Source: Agrobacterium sp. a22-2
Lineage (GTDB): Bacteria; Pseudomonadota; Alphaproteobacteria; Rhizobiales; Rhizobiaceae
Direction of reading: 5' to 3'
Assembly (NCBI RefSeq): GCF_012276985.1
Contig: NZ_JAAXMM010000003.1
Span: 186,001-250,000 of the forward strand
DNA length: 64,000 nucleotides
Shown: one piece after another, positions 7,819 through 16,288 of the stretch
Position numbering within the stretch: the stretch's first letter is position 1
Layout: each line of letters begins with the position of its first letter
The notes under the pieces: generated by a model
Seen by the model: only the letters and a program-made list of their open reading frames with translations
Told to the model about the DNA's origin: nothing
Database searches by the model: none
Made by a program: the position numbers and the translations under genes

Positions 7819-8742
7819 ATGAGCAGACTCCTCTTTTCGCGTTTTGCCCATTACCTCGACGGAATAGCCCGGCTGGGTTCCATCCGCAGAGCGGCGGAAG
7901 AGCTCAACGTCTCTGCGTCGGCCATCGACAAGCAGCTGATCCGTGCCGAAGAGGAACTGGGCGTCGCGCTGTTCGAGCGACTGCCGCGTGGCGTACGGCT
8001 GACATCGGCCGGGGAGATCCTCATTCACGGCGTCCGGCGGTGGCAGAAGGACCTGTCCCGGATCAAGTTCGAGATTGAGGAGTTGAAGGGCCTTCGCCGC
8101 GGCGAAGTGAAGATTGCCGTGTCGCAGGAGACGGTTTCGCACTTTCTTCCCGCTGCCATGGCAAGGTTCATGCGCGAGCATCCCCGGATTCGCAATCATG
8201 TCACCGTCGTCGATTCCGACCGGGTGCGCCAATTGGTGCTGGACGGAGTTGCGGATTTCGGGCTGACATTCAGCCCACAGCCGCTGCCGGGCGTCACGGT
8301 GACGCGCTCGGCCCGCTTTCACTTGCGCGCGGTTCTGCCGGACGGCTTCGCGCCGGCTCCCAGGGAAAGCATCTCCCTTGAGGAGGTCTTTCAGCACCCG
8401 ACGATCATCCCCGACGCCAGCACCCATCTGCGCGATGCGGTGGATATCGCCGCAGCCAAGATCAGGACGCGGCTGCAGATCGTGCTGGCCACCAACAGCC
8501 TGGAACTGATGCGCTCCATGGTCCGCGAAGGCTGCGGCCTCGGCCTGATCGCCATGCCGGAAGGTGCACCGACGAGGCGGGATGACGGGCTTGCCTATGT
8601 ACCGCTCAGCGATCGCGGCGTGCCGCCTTTGACGCTGTCGCTGATCGTCGATCCGCAACGCAGCCTGTCGATGACATCAGTGCTGACGAGACGGTATTTC
8701 GAGGCGCATTTCGACGACCTGGAACAGCGGGCTGAGGGGTAA
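7819..8742 (+). CDS. LysR-family transcriptional regulator, divergent from the ECF operon
   Basis: A 307-residue LysR regulator. The N-terminal winged helix-turn-helix contains GSIRRAAEELNVSASAIDKQ (about residues 19-38), followed by the linker helix and a periplasmic-binding-protein-like effector domain to residue 300. The ATG at 7819 gives the usual family N-terminus; the frame is open further upstream to 7681 but only through the intergenic region. It is divergently transcribed from the phosphoribosyltransferase-ECF operon and most likely controls it in response to the transported compound or a derivative, acting at the inverted repeat at 7723-7755. Confidence 0.85.
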   Translation: MSRLLFSRFAHYLDGIARLGSIRRAAEELNVSASAIDKQLIRAEEELGVALFERLPRGVRLTSAGEILIHGVRRWQKDLSRIKFEIEELKGLRRGEVKIAVSQETVSHFLPAAMARFMREHPRIRNHVTVVDSDRVRQLVLDGVADFGLTFSPQPLPGVTVTRSARFHLRAVLPDGFAPAPRESISLEEVFQHPTIIPDASTHLRDAVDIAAAKIRTRLQIVLATNSLELMRSMVREGCGLGLIAMPEGAPTRRDDGLAYVPLSDRGVPPLTLSLIVDPQRSLSMTSVLTRRYFEAHFDDLEQRAEG

Positions 8743-8751
8743 CCGGTCCGG

Positions 8752-8782
8752 ATATAACATGAATATTTAACTCATGTTATAT
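8752..8782. promoter_or_regulatory. RirA/IRO-type iron-responsive palindrome upstream of fhuF
   Basis: ATATAACATGA (8752-8762) and TCATGTTATAT (8772-8782) form a perfect 11-bp inverted repeat with a 9-bp spacer. The core is TGA-N9-TCA, the known iron-responsive operator pattern of rhizobial RirA. A consensus -35 element TTGACA (8782-8787) abuts it, with a weak -10-like TAGCGT 17 bp later (8805-8810). Binding here would block transcription of the iron-reductase gene that starts at 8868. It could also serve as a terminator for the LysR gene ending at 8742, but there is no T-run. Confidence 0.65.
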
Positions 8783-8867
8783 TGACATTGATTTCCCGGC
8801 TCTCTAGCGTCGCGCCCGGACACAGGGGCAGGCTATGACGACAGCTCTCAATTTTCGCCGGTGATGC

Positions 8868-9644
8868 ATGCAAGGGATCGCGTTCGCTACCTCGCCGGCC
8901 AAAACCACCATCGCATCAGGACCTCTCGTCGATCTCGACGGGCTGATCGGTGATGGCCCTTTTCCCTACTGCCGCGAAAAGCTGCTGTGCACCACCCCGG
9001 CGAGCGGTCTGGTGATTGCCTGTCGCGACCTTGCCGACCCCGCGGTCTTCGAGAGCGTTATTGCCCGATACGGGCGCAAGTTTCCCGGCAGCGACCGGCG
9101 CGCCGTGGTGTCGATGTGGAGCCTGTTTTATTTCAGCATCCTGACGATCGCGCCGAGCGTGCATCTGTTCGTCAACCGTCGCGCTGTGCCGCTCGGCCTT
9201 GATGGCGCGTCACTCGTCTGCAACGAGCACACCGCCGAGCCGCAGGCGTTTGTCTTTTCAGGCGACGTGGAGTTCAGTGCGGCGCCCGAGCAGGACCTTC
9301 ACCGGCTGATGCTCGACCACGTCGAGCCGCTGATCGCTGCCATGGCGGGAAATGCCGGGGTCGCGCCAAAGCTGCTTTGGAACAATGTCGCGGCCTACCT
9401 CTCCTGGATCTTGAAGGAAATCGCCTACCGGCACGAGACCGCACCGGTTGGTGGTGGCCTTGCCCTGCTCAATGAGCAGACATGGCCTGACGGACGAAAG
9501 AATCCGATGCACGGCATGATGCGCGTCGCGCGACAGCAATGCGGCCTGGAATTCGCCCAGCGGAAAGTCTGCTGCCTGCGTTATAACCTGACCGGCGTCG
9601 GCGGTTGTGGCGAAGCCTGCCCGTTGCCGGACGGACGCCGCTGA
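8868..9644 (+). CDS. fhuF: Siderophore-iron reductase, FhuF-like
   Basis: A 258-residue FhuF-family protein, similar in length to E. coli FhuF, which reduces ferric siderophore complexes in the cytoplasm with a C-terminal [2Fe-2S] cluster. The tail carries VCCLRYNLTGVGGCGEACP: a CC pair, ten residues, Cys, three residues, Cys. E. coli FhuF has only two residues between the last pair, so the cluster ligand spacing differs here. The preceding region holds the conserved SMWSLFYFS and LLWNNVAAYLSWI segments. Iron-repressed expression through the palindrome at 8752-8782 is predicted. No siderophore transporter is adjacent. Confidence 0.8.
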   Translation: MQGIAFATSPAKTTIASGPLVDLDGLIGDGPFPYCREKLLCTTPASGLVIACRDLADPAVFESVIARYGRKFPGSDRRAVVSMWSLFYFSILTIAPSVHLFVNRRAVPLGLDGASLVCNEHTAEPQAFVFSGDVEFSAAPEQDLHRLMLDHVEPLIAAMAGNAGVAPKLLWNNVAAYLSWILKEIAYRHETAPVGGGLALLNEQTWPDGRKNPMHGMMRVARQQCGLEFAQRKVCCLRYNLTGVGGCGEACPLPDGRR

Positions 9645-9707
9645 GAGCGCAAGGCCGATCGTACCGTCGCGTGGCGTCGGCACATCATTCAAAGGATTCG
9701 GTGTCGC

Positions 9708-10463
9708 TTACAGCGTCTGGGCGGCGCTGATCGAGCTGACGAAGCGTCGGGTCCGGTCTCTTTCGGGCGACTGGAAGATCGCCTCGGCGCTGCCGGTTTC
9801 CACCACCTGGCCGGCATCCAGGAAGACGACATGGTTGGCAATGCGCGAGGCAAGCCGCAGGTCGTGGGTGGCCATCACCATGGTCGTGCCTTCGGCCGCA
9901 AGCTGGCCCAGCACGTCGACCACCTCGGCGGACAATTCCGGGTCCAGCGCCGAGGTCGGCTCGTCGCAGAGCAGCACTTTCGGCGAGGGGGCAAGGGCGC
10001 GGGCAATCGCCACCCGCTGCTGCTGGCCGCCGGACAGGTTGGCGGGCCAGGCATCGGCCTTGTGGGCCATGCCGACCTTGGTCAGCAGCTCCATGGCCCG
10101 GTCACGAGCCTTGTCGCGCGACCATTTCTGCACCACCAGCAGGCCCTCCATGACGTTCTCGATCGAGGTCCGGTGCGGGAAGAGCTGGAAGTTCTGGAAG
10201 ACCATGCCGGTCTGGCAGCGGATCTTCTGGATCGACGGCCAGGCCACCTTGCGGCCGGGCGAAAATTCGACCCGGTCGTCGCCGATCTGGACAATGCCCG
10301 CTGTCGGCAGTTCCAGCAGGTTGATGGTGCGCAGCAGCGTGCTCTTGCCGCCGCCGGACGGGCCGACCAGTGCGGTGACGCTGCCTTGCGCGAAGGAGAG
10401 CGAGATGTCGTCGAGGATCAAGGCCTCGCCGAAGCGCTTTTCGATATGGGAGAGCTCGATCAT
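9708..10463 (-). CDS. Polar amino acid ABC transporter ATPase (GlnQ/TcyN-like)
   Basis: A 251-residue ATPase of the PAAT importer family. Visible are Walker A GPSGGGKST (33-41), Q-loop FQNFQLFPH, signature LSGGQQQR, Walker B VLLCDEPTSALD and the switch His in MATHDLR. The start overlaps the permease stop by 4 bp (10460-10463), the usual tight coupling of these operons. With the permease and binding protein upstream it forms a complete single-permease importer. The residues around the Walker B motif do not reveal the substrate; the binding protein suggests cystine or a related polar amino acid. Confidence 0.9.
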   Translation of the reverse strand: MIELSHIEKRFGEALILDDISLSFAQGSVTALVGPSGGGKSTLLRTINLLELPTAGIVQIGDDRVEFSPGRKVAWPSIQKIRCQTGMVFQNFQLFPHRTSIENVMEGLLVVQKWSRDKARDRAMELLTKVGMAHKADAWPANLSGGQQQRVAIARALAPSPKVLLCDEPTSALDPELSAEVVDVLGQLAAEGTTMVMATHDLRLASRIANHVVFLDAGQVVETGSAEAIFQSPERDRTRRFVSSISAAQTL

Positions 10464-11140
10464 CGATTGGCCTCCAGCATGCCGCCATAGCGGGCGAAGC
10501 GCACCTCGAGGCGTCCCTGCAGTGTCGACAGGACGGAACTCATGGCGAGATAGATCAGCGCCGCCTCGATATAGAGGATCAGCGGTTCATAGGTGGTGGC
10601 AACGATGCGCTGCGCTGACTGGAACAGCTCCGGCACGGTGATTGCTGCGGCAAGCGAGGTGTCCTTGACCAGCGAGATGAAGGTGTTGGAGAGCGGCGGC
10701 ACGGCGACGCGTCCAGCCTGCGGCAGGATGGTGCGGGTCATGGCCTGGCGCCACGACATGCCGGTCGAATAGGCGGCTTCCCACTGTCCCTTGGGCACGG
10801 ACGAGATCGCGGCGCGGATGATCTCGGAGGTATAGGCGCCGACATTGAGCGTGAAGCCGATCAGTGCCGCCGGGAATGCGTCGAGCAGCACACCGATGCT
10901 GGGCAGGCCGTAGAAGATCACAAAGAGCTGCACGAGCAATGGCGTGCCGCGGATCACCCAGACATAAAAACGCGCCGCCAGCTCCAGCGGCCTTGGCCCG
11001 AACAGGCGTGCCACGGCGGTCCCGAGCCCAAGCGTCAGCCCGAGCACGAAGGACAGCAGCGTCAGCGGAATGGTGAACTTGACCGCGGCCCAGAGCAGCA
11101 GGGGCAGGGAATCGATCATCAGTTGAAGCCAATGCGGCAT
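10460..11140 (-). CDS. Polar amino acid ABC transporter permease (HisM/TcyL-like)
   Basis: A 226-residue membrane permease of the HisMQ family with about five transmembrane helices and the EAA loop region GQWEAAYSTGMSWRQAMTRT followed by ILPQAGRVAVPP. Only one permease gene is present, so a homodimer is likely. It lies 100 bp after the binding-protein gene and overlaps the ATPase gene by 4 bp. The RGTPLLVQLFVIFYGLP segment is typical of amino-acid permeases of the GlnP and TcyL type. Confidence 0.9.
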   Translation of the reverse strand: MPHWLQLMIDSLPLLLWAAVKFTIPLTLLSFVLGLTLGLGTAVARLFGPRPLELAARFYVWVIRGTPLLVQLFVIFYGLPSIGVLLDAFPAALIGFTLNVGAYTSEIIRAAISSVPKGQWEAAYSTGMSWRQAMTRTILPQAGRVAVPPLSNTFISLVKDTSLAAAITVPELFQSAQRIVATTYEPLILYIEAALIYLAMSSVLSTLQGRLEVRFARYGGMLEANR

Positions 11141-11240
11141 GGGGCACCCCGAAAAAGCGACGTCCGGCGCGAACGCCGGACGGATGTGGATGTGTGGGAT
11201 GATGGCCTATTTTCCGAAAGCGGAACAGGCCGACGTGGTA

Positions 11241-12014
11241 TTACTTGGAAACATCCTGGCCGAAATACTTGGTCGAAATCGCCAGGTAGGTGCCATCTGC
11301 CTTGATCTCGGCCAAAGCCTTGTTGATCGCGGCAACCAGATCCGCATCGCCCTTGCGCAGGATGATGCCGGAGGCATCGGCCTCGGCCTTCTCGGCGACG
11401 ATCTTCACCGGAGCGTCGGCCTTCTGCTTCTTGAAGTCGAGAAAGGACAGGCTGTCGTTGATGGTCGCATCGGCGCGGCCGGTCAGCACCAGCTGGATCG
11501 ACTGGTCGAAGCCGTCGGTGCCCACCAGTTCGGCGCCGGCTGCCTCGGCCAGCTTGCCGAAATTGCTGGTCAACGACTGGGCCGATGTCTTGCCCTTCAG
11601 GTCTTCGAAACCCTTGATCTCGGCATTGTCCTCCCGCACGATCAGTACGGCCTTGGAGACGATGTAGGGATCGGAGAAATCGTATTTCTGCTTGCGCGCC
11701 TCGGTAATGCCGACCTGGTTGATCACGGCGTCGTAGCGCTTGGCGTCGATGCCGGCGATCAGCCCGTCCCACTTGCCTTCCACGAACTCGGCCTTGACGC
11801 CGAGTTTGGAAGCGACAGCCTCGCCGATCTCGACGTCGAAGCCGACCAGCTTGTTGGAGGCGTCATGGAAGGTGAAGGGTGCATAGGTTCCCTCGGTGCC
11901 GATCTTGATGACGCCGGCCGCTTTGATCTGGTCGAGGTTTTCGCCGGCAAATGCGGGCGCATAGATGAAAGCCTGCAGCGCTGCTACAGTCGCGAGGGTT
12001 TTGAACCAGCTCAT
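11241..12014 (-). CDS. Polar amino acid ABC transporter substrate-binding protein (cystine-binding FliY/TcyJ-like)
   Basis: A 257-residue periplasmic solute-binding protein of family 3. The ATG at 12014 is preceded by AAAGG about 10 nt upstream; an in-frame TTG at 12029 is less likely. The signal peptide runs to about residue 24 with cleavage after AFA (PAFA|GENLDQ). The binding-domain opening, GTEGTYAPFTFHD, and the central GQ-less GKTSAQSLTSNFGK resemble FliY/TcyJ cystine-binding proteins. It is the first gene of the importer operon. An inverted repeat lies about 90-110 bp upstream. The substrate assignment to cystine is moderate, the family assignment strong. Confidence 0.85.
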   Translation of the reverse strand: MSWFKTLATVAALQAFIYAPAFAGENLDQIKAAGVIKIGTEGTYAPFTFHDASNKLVGFDVEIGEAVASKLGVKAEFVEGKWDGLIAGIDAKRYDAVINQVGITEARKQKYDFSDPYIVSKAVLIVREDNAEIKGFEDLKGKTSAQSLTSNFGKLAEAAGAELVGTDGFDQSIQLVLTGRADATINDSLSFLDFKKQKADAPVKIVAEKAEADASGIILRKGDADLVAAINKALAEIKADGTYLAISTKYFGQDVSK

Positions 12015-12104
12015 TGGCTTGCCTTTCAAGTGGAAGTTTCAGGTCAATTGAATGTCAGATTGCGGCGCCGAAGGCAGGGGACAATACTGCGAATAAAAGC
12101 GGCA

Positions 12105-12125
12105 AATGAGAATATTTTACTCATT
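12105..12125. promoter_or_regulatory. Inverted repeat upstream of the polar amino acid importer operon
   Basis: AATGAG (12105-12110) and CTCATT (12120-12125) are inverted arms around AATATTTTA, in the upstream region of the minus-strand binding-protein gene. The AT-rich centre and TGAG/CTCA arms resemble a transcription-factor site. The regulator is unknown. The spacing (TGA-N11-TCA) does not fit the RirA box pattern. Confidence 0.4.
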
Positions 12126-12180
12126 GCAGTCGTTGGGTGGCCCTCATCCCGCGCGTTCCATGTTCGAGCCGGAACGAGGA

Positions 12181-13254
12181 CTATTCCGATGAAGGCTTGC
12201 GGTTGGTGAACCGGGCATTGCCGAGGCCGGTGCCGATCGTCATGACGCCCCAGCGCGACACGTCGCGCATCAGCGGCAATTGCGACAGGCCTTGGACCAC
12301 CGCATCATTGTGCATCATGACAAAGGTCTCGTGACCGCCGATGGTGGGAATCGCCTTGGCGACGGCGGACGGAAGGTTGAAATGATCGCTCTCCCAATTG
12401 CCGCCGGGCAGGTTGTGGGCGCCGCGCTCGATGGCACCGTCCGGATTGATGATGCCGGGACAGGCAATGCCGATCAGTGGCGCAAGTTTGAGTTTGCCGG
12501 CCTTGGACAGCAGTTCCTCCAGCATGGCGACAAGCCGTGCGATGGCCGCACTCCGGCTCGGCTGATCGTCGGCATGCCGCCAGATATCAGACGCTGTGAC
12601 TCTGGCGTCGCCGATCAGGTTTTTCTGCCGTTCGAACTCGACGATGCCGGCGCGGATGTTGGTGCCGCCGATATCGACTGCCAGAATGGCATTGTGGCCT
12701 TTCAGCATCCAGGACGGCATCAGATGTACAGAGCCGATCAGGCCTGCGTCATCGGGGTGATGGGCAATCGGCGCCAGTGTCACGTCGGTGCCGGCGGCGC
12801 GAAGGATCATCATCGTGCGGGCGATCGCCAGTTCCCCAGCCCGGCTGTCTCGAAAACCGCCGCCAACGACGATGCGTTCAGTCTTCGCCCAGGGTTTGAA
12901 GGAGAGGAATTTCGTGACGACGTCGGCGAAATCGCGTGAAAAATCCTCCACCGCGCTGATGGCAAGGCCCATCGAAACCACGTCCTTGGGGTCGAATATG
13001 GCATCCATCTTCTTCTTGGAGATGGGCTCGGCAAGGTTCTTGCCGAGAGGGTCTTCGCAATAGCCGCGCAGGACCTCGCGCCAGTCGTGAAGCTTTGCCT
13101 GGAAGGATTGTTTGTTGATCTTGTCGCCGACGAAGGCGCCGCGCTCGCGAGTCTCGTTATTGTAGTCGTCGACAAGCACCGATGGCAGTTCGAGCGCTCC
13201 GTGAATGAGCGGCATGTGTCCCTGCGATTTCTGCGCAGCCGGTGTTTGTGCCAT
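12181..13254 (-). CDS. ROK-family sugar kinase-like protein with apparently permuted domain order
   Basis: A 357-residue protein; the ATG at 13254 is preferred over an upstream in-frame start at 13341. The phosphate-binding motif AVDIGGTNIRAG, normally at the N-terminus of ROK proteins, is at residues 192-203, followed by IGIACPG and NDAVVQG and ending soon after TIGTGLG. The N-terminal half instead holds what is normally the ROK C-terminus: RIVVGGGFRDSR (127-138) and HHPDDAGLIGSVHL (165-178). The sequence reads as a circular permutation. The ROK Cys-rich zinc motif is missing. Glucokinase-type activity is possible but unproven. It is divergent from otsB, 130 bp away. Confidence 0.7.
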   Translation of the reverse strand: MAQTPAAQKSQGHMPLIHGALELPSVLVDDYNNETRERGAFVGDKINKQSFQAKLHDWREVLRGYCEDPLGKNLAEPISKKKMDAIFDPKDVVSMGLAISAVEDFSRDFADVVTKFLSFKPWAKTERIVVGGGFRDSRAGELAIARTMMILRAAGTDVTLAPIAHHPDDAGLIGSVHLMPSWMLKGHNAILAVDIGGTNIRAGIVEFERQKNLIGDARVTASDIWRHADDQPSRSAAIARLVAMLEELLSKAGKLKLAPLIGIACPGIINPDGAIERGAHNLPGGNWESDHFNLPSAVAKAIPTIGGHETFVMMHNDAVVQGLSQLPLMRDVSRWGVMTIGTGLGNARFTNRKPSSE

Positions 13255-13384
13255 CAAGAAGCCCCGTGAAGAATAAAGTCGCCCTGACAACGCCGCTGGC
13301 AGACAGATGTTCCCGTCGCCCAGGTCTTGTCGGCGCGGCACCGCGGACTAGTTGCATAGGAGTGGCAGAGCGCAGGAGATGATT

Positions 13385-14143
13385 ATGCAGGACGACGACG
13401 TGACGGTTCAGACGCTTGAAACCTTGATCAATGCGCCCGACGAATGGGCCCTGTTTCTCGATATCGATGGGACCTTGCTCAATCTTGCTCCGACCCCGGA
13501 CTCCATCCAGGTGCCCGAGGCGCTTCCCGGCCAGCTCAACCGGCTCTACGGGAAACTCGGCGGAGCCATGGCGCTCGTCACCGGTCGGTCTCTTGCCTTT
13601 GCCGACCTGTTGTTCAAGCCTTTTTCGTTCCCGCTCGCGGGGTTGCACGGCGCGGAATTTCGCGACGCATCCGGTGTATCCACGGCCACCGAAACAGAGG
13701 CGTTTCAGGCGTTGAAGCATCAACTTGTGCGCGAGGCTGAGGGCTATCCCGGCGTCCTGATCGAGGACAAGGGCGGGGCGGTCGCTGCCCATTACCGGCT
13801 GGCGCCCGACTACGAGACGATCCTGGCGGAAAGGATGCGGCATTACGCCGAGATTGCCGGGCCGGGCTGGGCGTTGCAACTGGGCAAGATGGTGTTCGAG
13901 CTTCGACCGGCGCGAGCAAGCAAGGGCGATGCGCTGGAGCGCTTCTTGCAGACCGAGCCGTTCAGGAGCAGGCGGCCGATTGCCATGGGCGACGACCTGA
14001 CGGATGAATCCATGTTCGCTATCGCCAATGCCCGCGGCGGTCTCTCGGTGCGTGTCGGCGCGCTGGATGCATCAAGCTGCGCCGGACATCGGCTGTCCTC
14101 TGCTGCGCTCGTCAGAAACATGGTTGCCACCTGGGCGGCCTAA
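13385..14143 (+). CDS. otsB: Trehalose-6-phosphate phosphatase
   Basis: A 252-residue HAD-superfamily phosphatase that converts trehalose 6-phosphate to trehalose. The ATG at 13385 is preferred over the ATG at 13379 because AGGAG (13374-13378) sits 6 nt before it and directly abuts the other. Motif I is FLDIDGTLLNLAP (about 21-33), with the nucleophile Asp in DID; TGRS is motif II; and GDDLTDESMF near residue 203 is the Mg-binding motif. The length is normal for OtsB. No otsA synthase is adjacent, so it must act with a synthase encoded elsewhere. Trehalose is an osmoprotectant, and an antiporter and stress genes lie nearby. Confidence 0.9.
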   Translation: MQDDDVTVQTLETLINAPDEWALFLDIDGTLLNLAPTPDSIQVPEALPGQLNRLYGKLGGAMALVTGRSLAFADLLFKPFSFPLAGLHGAEFRDASGVSTATETEAFQALKHQLVREAEGYPGVLIEDKGGAVAAHYRLAPDYETILAERMRHYAEIAGPGWALQLGKMVFELRPARASKGDALERFLQTEPFRSRRPIAMGDDLTDESMFAIANARGGLSVRVGALDASSCAGHRLSSAALVRNMVATWAA

Positions 14144-14190
14144 CCCGTCGATCTTTCCAACGAGCCTGCCGACTGGTCGCGATCGGCCGG

Positions 14191-15153
14191 TCATCGTGCC
14201 GTGATCTGCGCATTGCGTGGCGATGCGTTGGATTGAGGACCAAGAGAGCCGCGGGCGAATAGGCTCGGCGGGCAGCCCACCCGGCGGCTGAAGGCGGTGC
14301 TGAAGGCGCTGGCCGAGCGATATCCGATCTTCTCGGCAATGTCTTCCAGCGATCCCCGACCGTGGCGCAGCGCGTCCTTTGCGATCGCCATCCGCCAGCG
14401 CAACAGATATTCGACCGGCGCCAGCCCGACGGCTTCGGTAAACCGGGCGGCAAAGGCCGAGCGTGACATGCCCGCGTTCTGCGCCAGTTCCGCGATCGTC
14501 CAGTCTCTGCAGACATTGGCATGGATTTCGGCCAGCGCTTTTGCCAGTTGCGGGTCCGTCAGTCCGCGCAGCAGGCCAGGATGAGGCAAGGCTGCGGCTT
14601 CGCGCCTCAGCGTTTCGATCAGAAGAACCTCGATCAGGCGGGACAAGATGAGGTCGCTGCCGGGTCCGGGATGATTGGTCTCATCGCGAATGAGCGAAAG
14701 CAGCGTGCCCAGCCGTTTGCCGATGCCCTCCGCGGCGGAAACATGAATCAGCCGGGGCATCATCTCCGACAGCAGATCCGCATTCGTCGGATCACAAAGG
14801 ATGACGCCGCCGAGGATGCGGGTGGCATCGCCCTGGCTGTCGTCGCCGATGCGGACCTCGCCATCGACCAGATGCCTCGCCTTGAATTCGTCGTCGGACA
14901 GAACGGTCTTTTGACCGGGCCGACTTCGGAACGAGTCTGCCTCCGGTCTGGCCGAAAGGACAAAATCGCCGGCTCGAACCGGGATCGGCTCGCTGCCGCC
15001 CGCATCAAACCAGCATTGCCCGGCTGTCACGAAATACAGCATTGGCCCGGCCTGGACCGGCACCTGGACACCCCAGTCGCCATAAGCCGCCATGCTGCCC
15101 ATCAGGACCGTTCGAGGGCGCAAGAGTTGAACGACGTCGGTCAAGGCATCCAT
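14191..15153 (-). CDS. AraC-family transcriptional regulator with N-terminal cupin domain
   Basis: A 320-residue regulator. Residues about 10-180 are an AraC-binding cupin domain (cupin_6 type), with GPMLYFVTAGQCWFD and PVRAGDFVLSA. Residues about 205-305 carry the two helix-turn-helix motifs of AraC/XylS proteins (DWTIAELAQNAGMSRSAF and EDIAEKIGYRSASAFSTAF). It is divergent from the SDR gene starting at 15310, with 156 bp between the two starts, and probably regulates it. AraC regulators of this cupin type often respond to small organic compounds and pair with one oxidoreductase, as seen here. Confidence 0.85.
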   Translation of the reverse strand: MDALTDVVQLLRPRTVLMGSMAAYGDWGVQVPVQAGPMLYFVTAGQCWFDAGGSEPIPVRAGDFVLSARPEADSFRSRPGQKTVLSDDEFKARHLVDGEVRIGDDSQGDATRILGGVILCDPTNADLLSEMMPRLIHVSAAEGIGKRLGTLLSLIRDETNHPGPGSDLILSRLIEVLLIETLRREAAALPHPGLLRGLTDPQLAKALAEIHANVCRDWTIAELAQNAGMSRSAFAARFTEAVGLAPVEYLLRWRMAIAKDALRHGRGSLEDIAEKIGYRSASAFSTAFSRRVGCPPSLFARGSLGPQSNASPRNAQITAR

Positions 15154-15309
15154 TTCGTACGATCCGTAACGTTGGTGGGCAGCTTCTTTCGGTAATTCTT
15201 TCAGGATATCCCATCACGTCTGGACGAACAATAACGAAATATGGACTTTGCGTTATTTATAATCTCCGAGGCCGCGATATCCTCATGAGGCTTAATCATG
15301 GAGATACCA

Positions 15310-16137
15310 ATGGCAAAAACAGTTCTGATTACCGGCACCTCGTCCGGTTATGGCAAGGCAATCGCTGAGCTTTTCGTTAAGAGAGGATGGAATGTCGTCG
15401 CGACGATGCGGGCTCCCAAACCCGATATCTTGTCCGGTCCGCTTGAGCGGCTGAAAATCATTGCGCTCGATGTCACCAGACCCGATACGATCCGTCAGGC
15501 GATTGCCGCCGCCATCGAAGCGTTCGGATCGATCGATGTCTGGATCAACAATGCCGGCATCGGCATGGCATCCGCCGTGGAAATCACGCCGGACAGCGCG
15601 ATACGCGAGGTGTTCGAAACCAATACGTTCGGCATATTCAACGCATGCCGGGAGATCATCCCGCAAATGCGCAAGCAGGGTCATGGGGTGATCGTCAACG
15701 TGACGTCGAGCGTCACGATCGGCGTCATGCCGCTGGTGGCCATTTATGCCGCAAGCAAATTCGCCGTCGAAGGATATTCGGAATCGCTCTCCTATGAACT
15801 GGAGCAGTTCGGCATCAAGGTCCGGCTTGTCGAGCCCGGCTACGCACCGACGACCAATTTCACGGCGAACGGCGGTCCGCGCATGCAGGGCCTGATCCCG
15901 CAGGATTATGCATCATTTGCCCAGGCCGCTTTTGCCCGCATGGCAAACTATCCGACGGCCTTCTGCACCGAGGCGGAGGTGGCCGACGCCGCCTTCGCGG
16001 CCGCCACCGACACGGGCCGGCGCTTACGCTTTCCAGCCGGCGCCGACACGAAAATGCTCGCGCAGCTGCGCTGGTCGACATCCGAGGACATCTATCTTGA
16101 CCGCATGCGTGAGATGTTTGTGCCCGAGACCTTCTAA
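15310..16137 (+). CDS. Short-chain dehydrogenase/reductase (SDR)
   Basis: A 275-residue classical SDR starting at the ATG at 15310, with GGAGA 5 nt upstream; the ATG at 15298 (GAGG upstream) is an alternative adding four residues. Visible are the cofactor loop TGTSSGYG (about 8-15), NNAG (about 80), the catalytic Ser in VTSSV and the YAASK motif with catalytic Tyr and Lys (about 151-155). It predicts an NAD(P)H-dependent oxidoreductase in the cytoplasm. Divergent from the AraC gene, which is likely its regulator. The substrate is unknown. Confidence 0.85.
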   Translation: MAKTVLITGTSSGYGKAIAELFVKRGWNVVATMRAPKPDILSGPLERLKIIALDVTRPDTIRQAIAAAIEAFGSIDVWINNAGIGMASAVEITPDSAIREVFETNTFGIFNACREIIPQMRKQGHGVIVNVTSSVTIGVMPLVAIYAASKFAVEGYSESLSYELEQFGIKVRLVEPGYAPTTNFTANGGPRMQGLIPQDYASFAQAAFARMANYPTAFCTEAEVADAAFAAATDTGRRLRFPAGADTKMLAQLRWSTSEDIYLDRMREMFVPETF

Positions 16138-16139
16138 GG

Positions 16140-16200
16140 CATGTCGCCTGAAAGTGGGTACCGGTTTCGCGACAAAAAAGAGATGAAGCGCAAGGTGCAA
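16140..16200. repeat. Rhizobial-type intergenic repeat fragment
   Basis: The segment starting at GCATGTCGCC, with GAAAGTGGGTACCGGTTTCG (16151-16170) followed by CGACAAAAAAGAGATGAAGCG, looks like the CGAAAxxCGGTACCxxCTTTCG intergenic repeats scattered through Rhizobiales genomes. It begins immediately after the SDR stop codon. The identification is from memory of such repeats, not from a search. Confidence 0.4.
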
Positions 16201-16288
16201 GAGGGATGACGCATAGGCCTGCTTCCGCCGCGACCAACCCCAAGGCGGTCTGGATTTCCCGTACTTCCTGTACCTCGGCCGGGCGACT

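Noticed and set aside
12107..12123. Second RirA box upstream of the cystine-type importer
   Set aside because: The TGA and TCA are 11 bp apart, not 9, and the neighbouring genes have no iron role.
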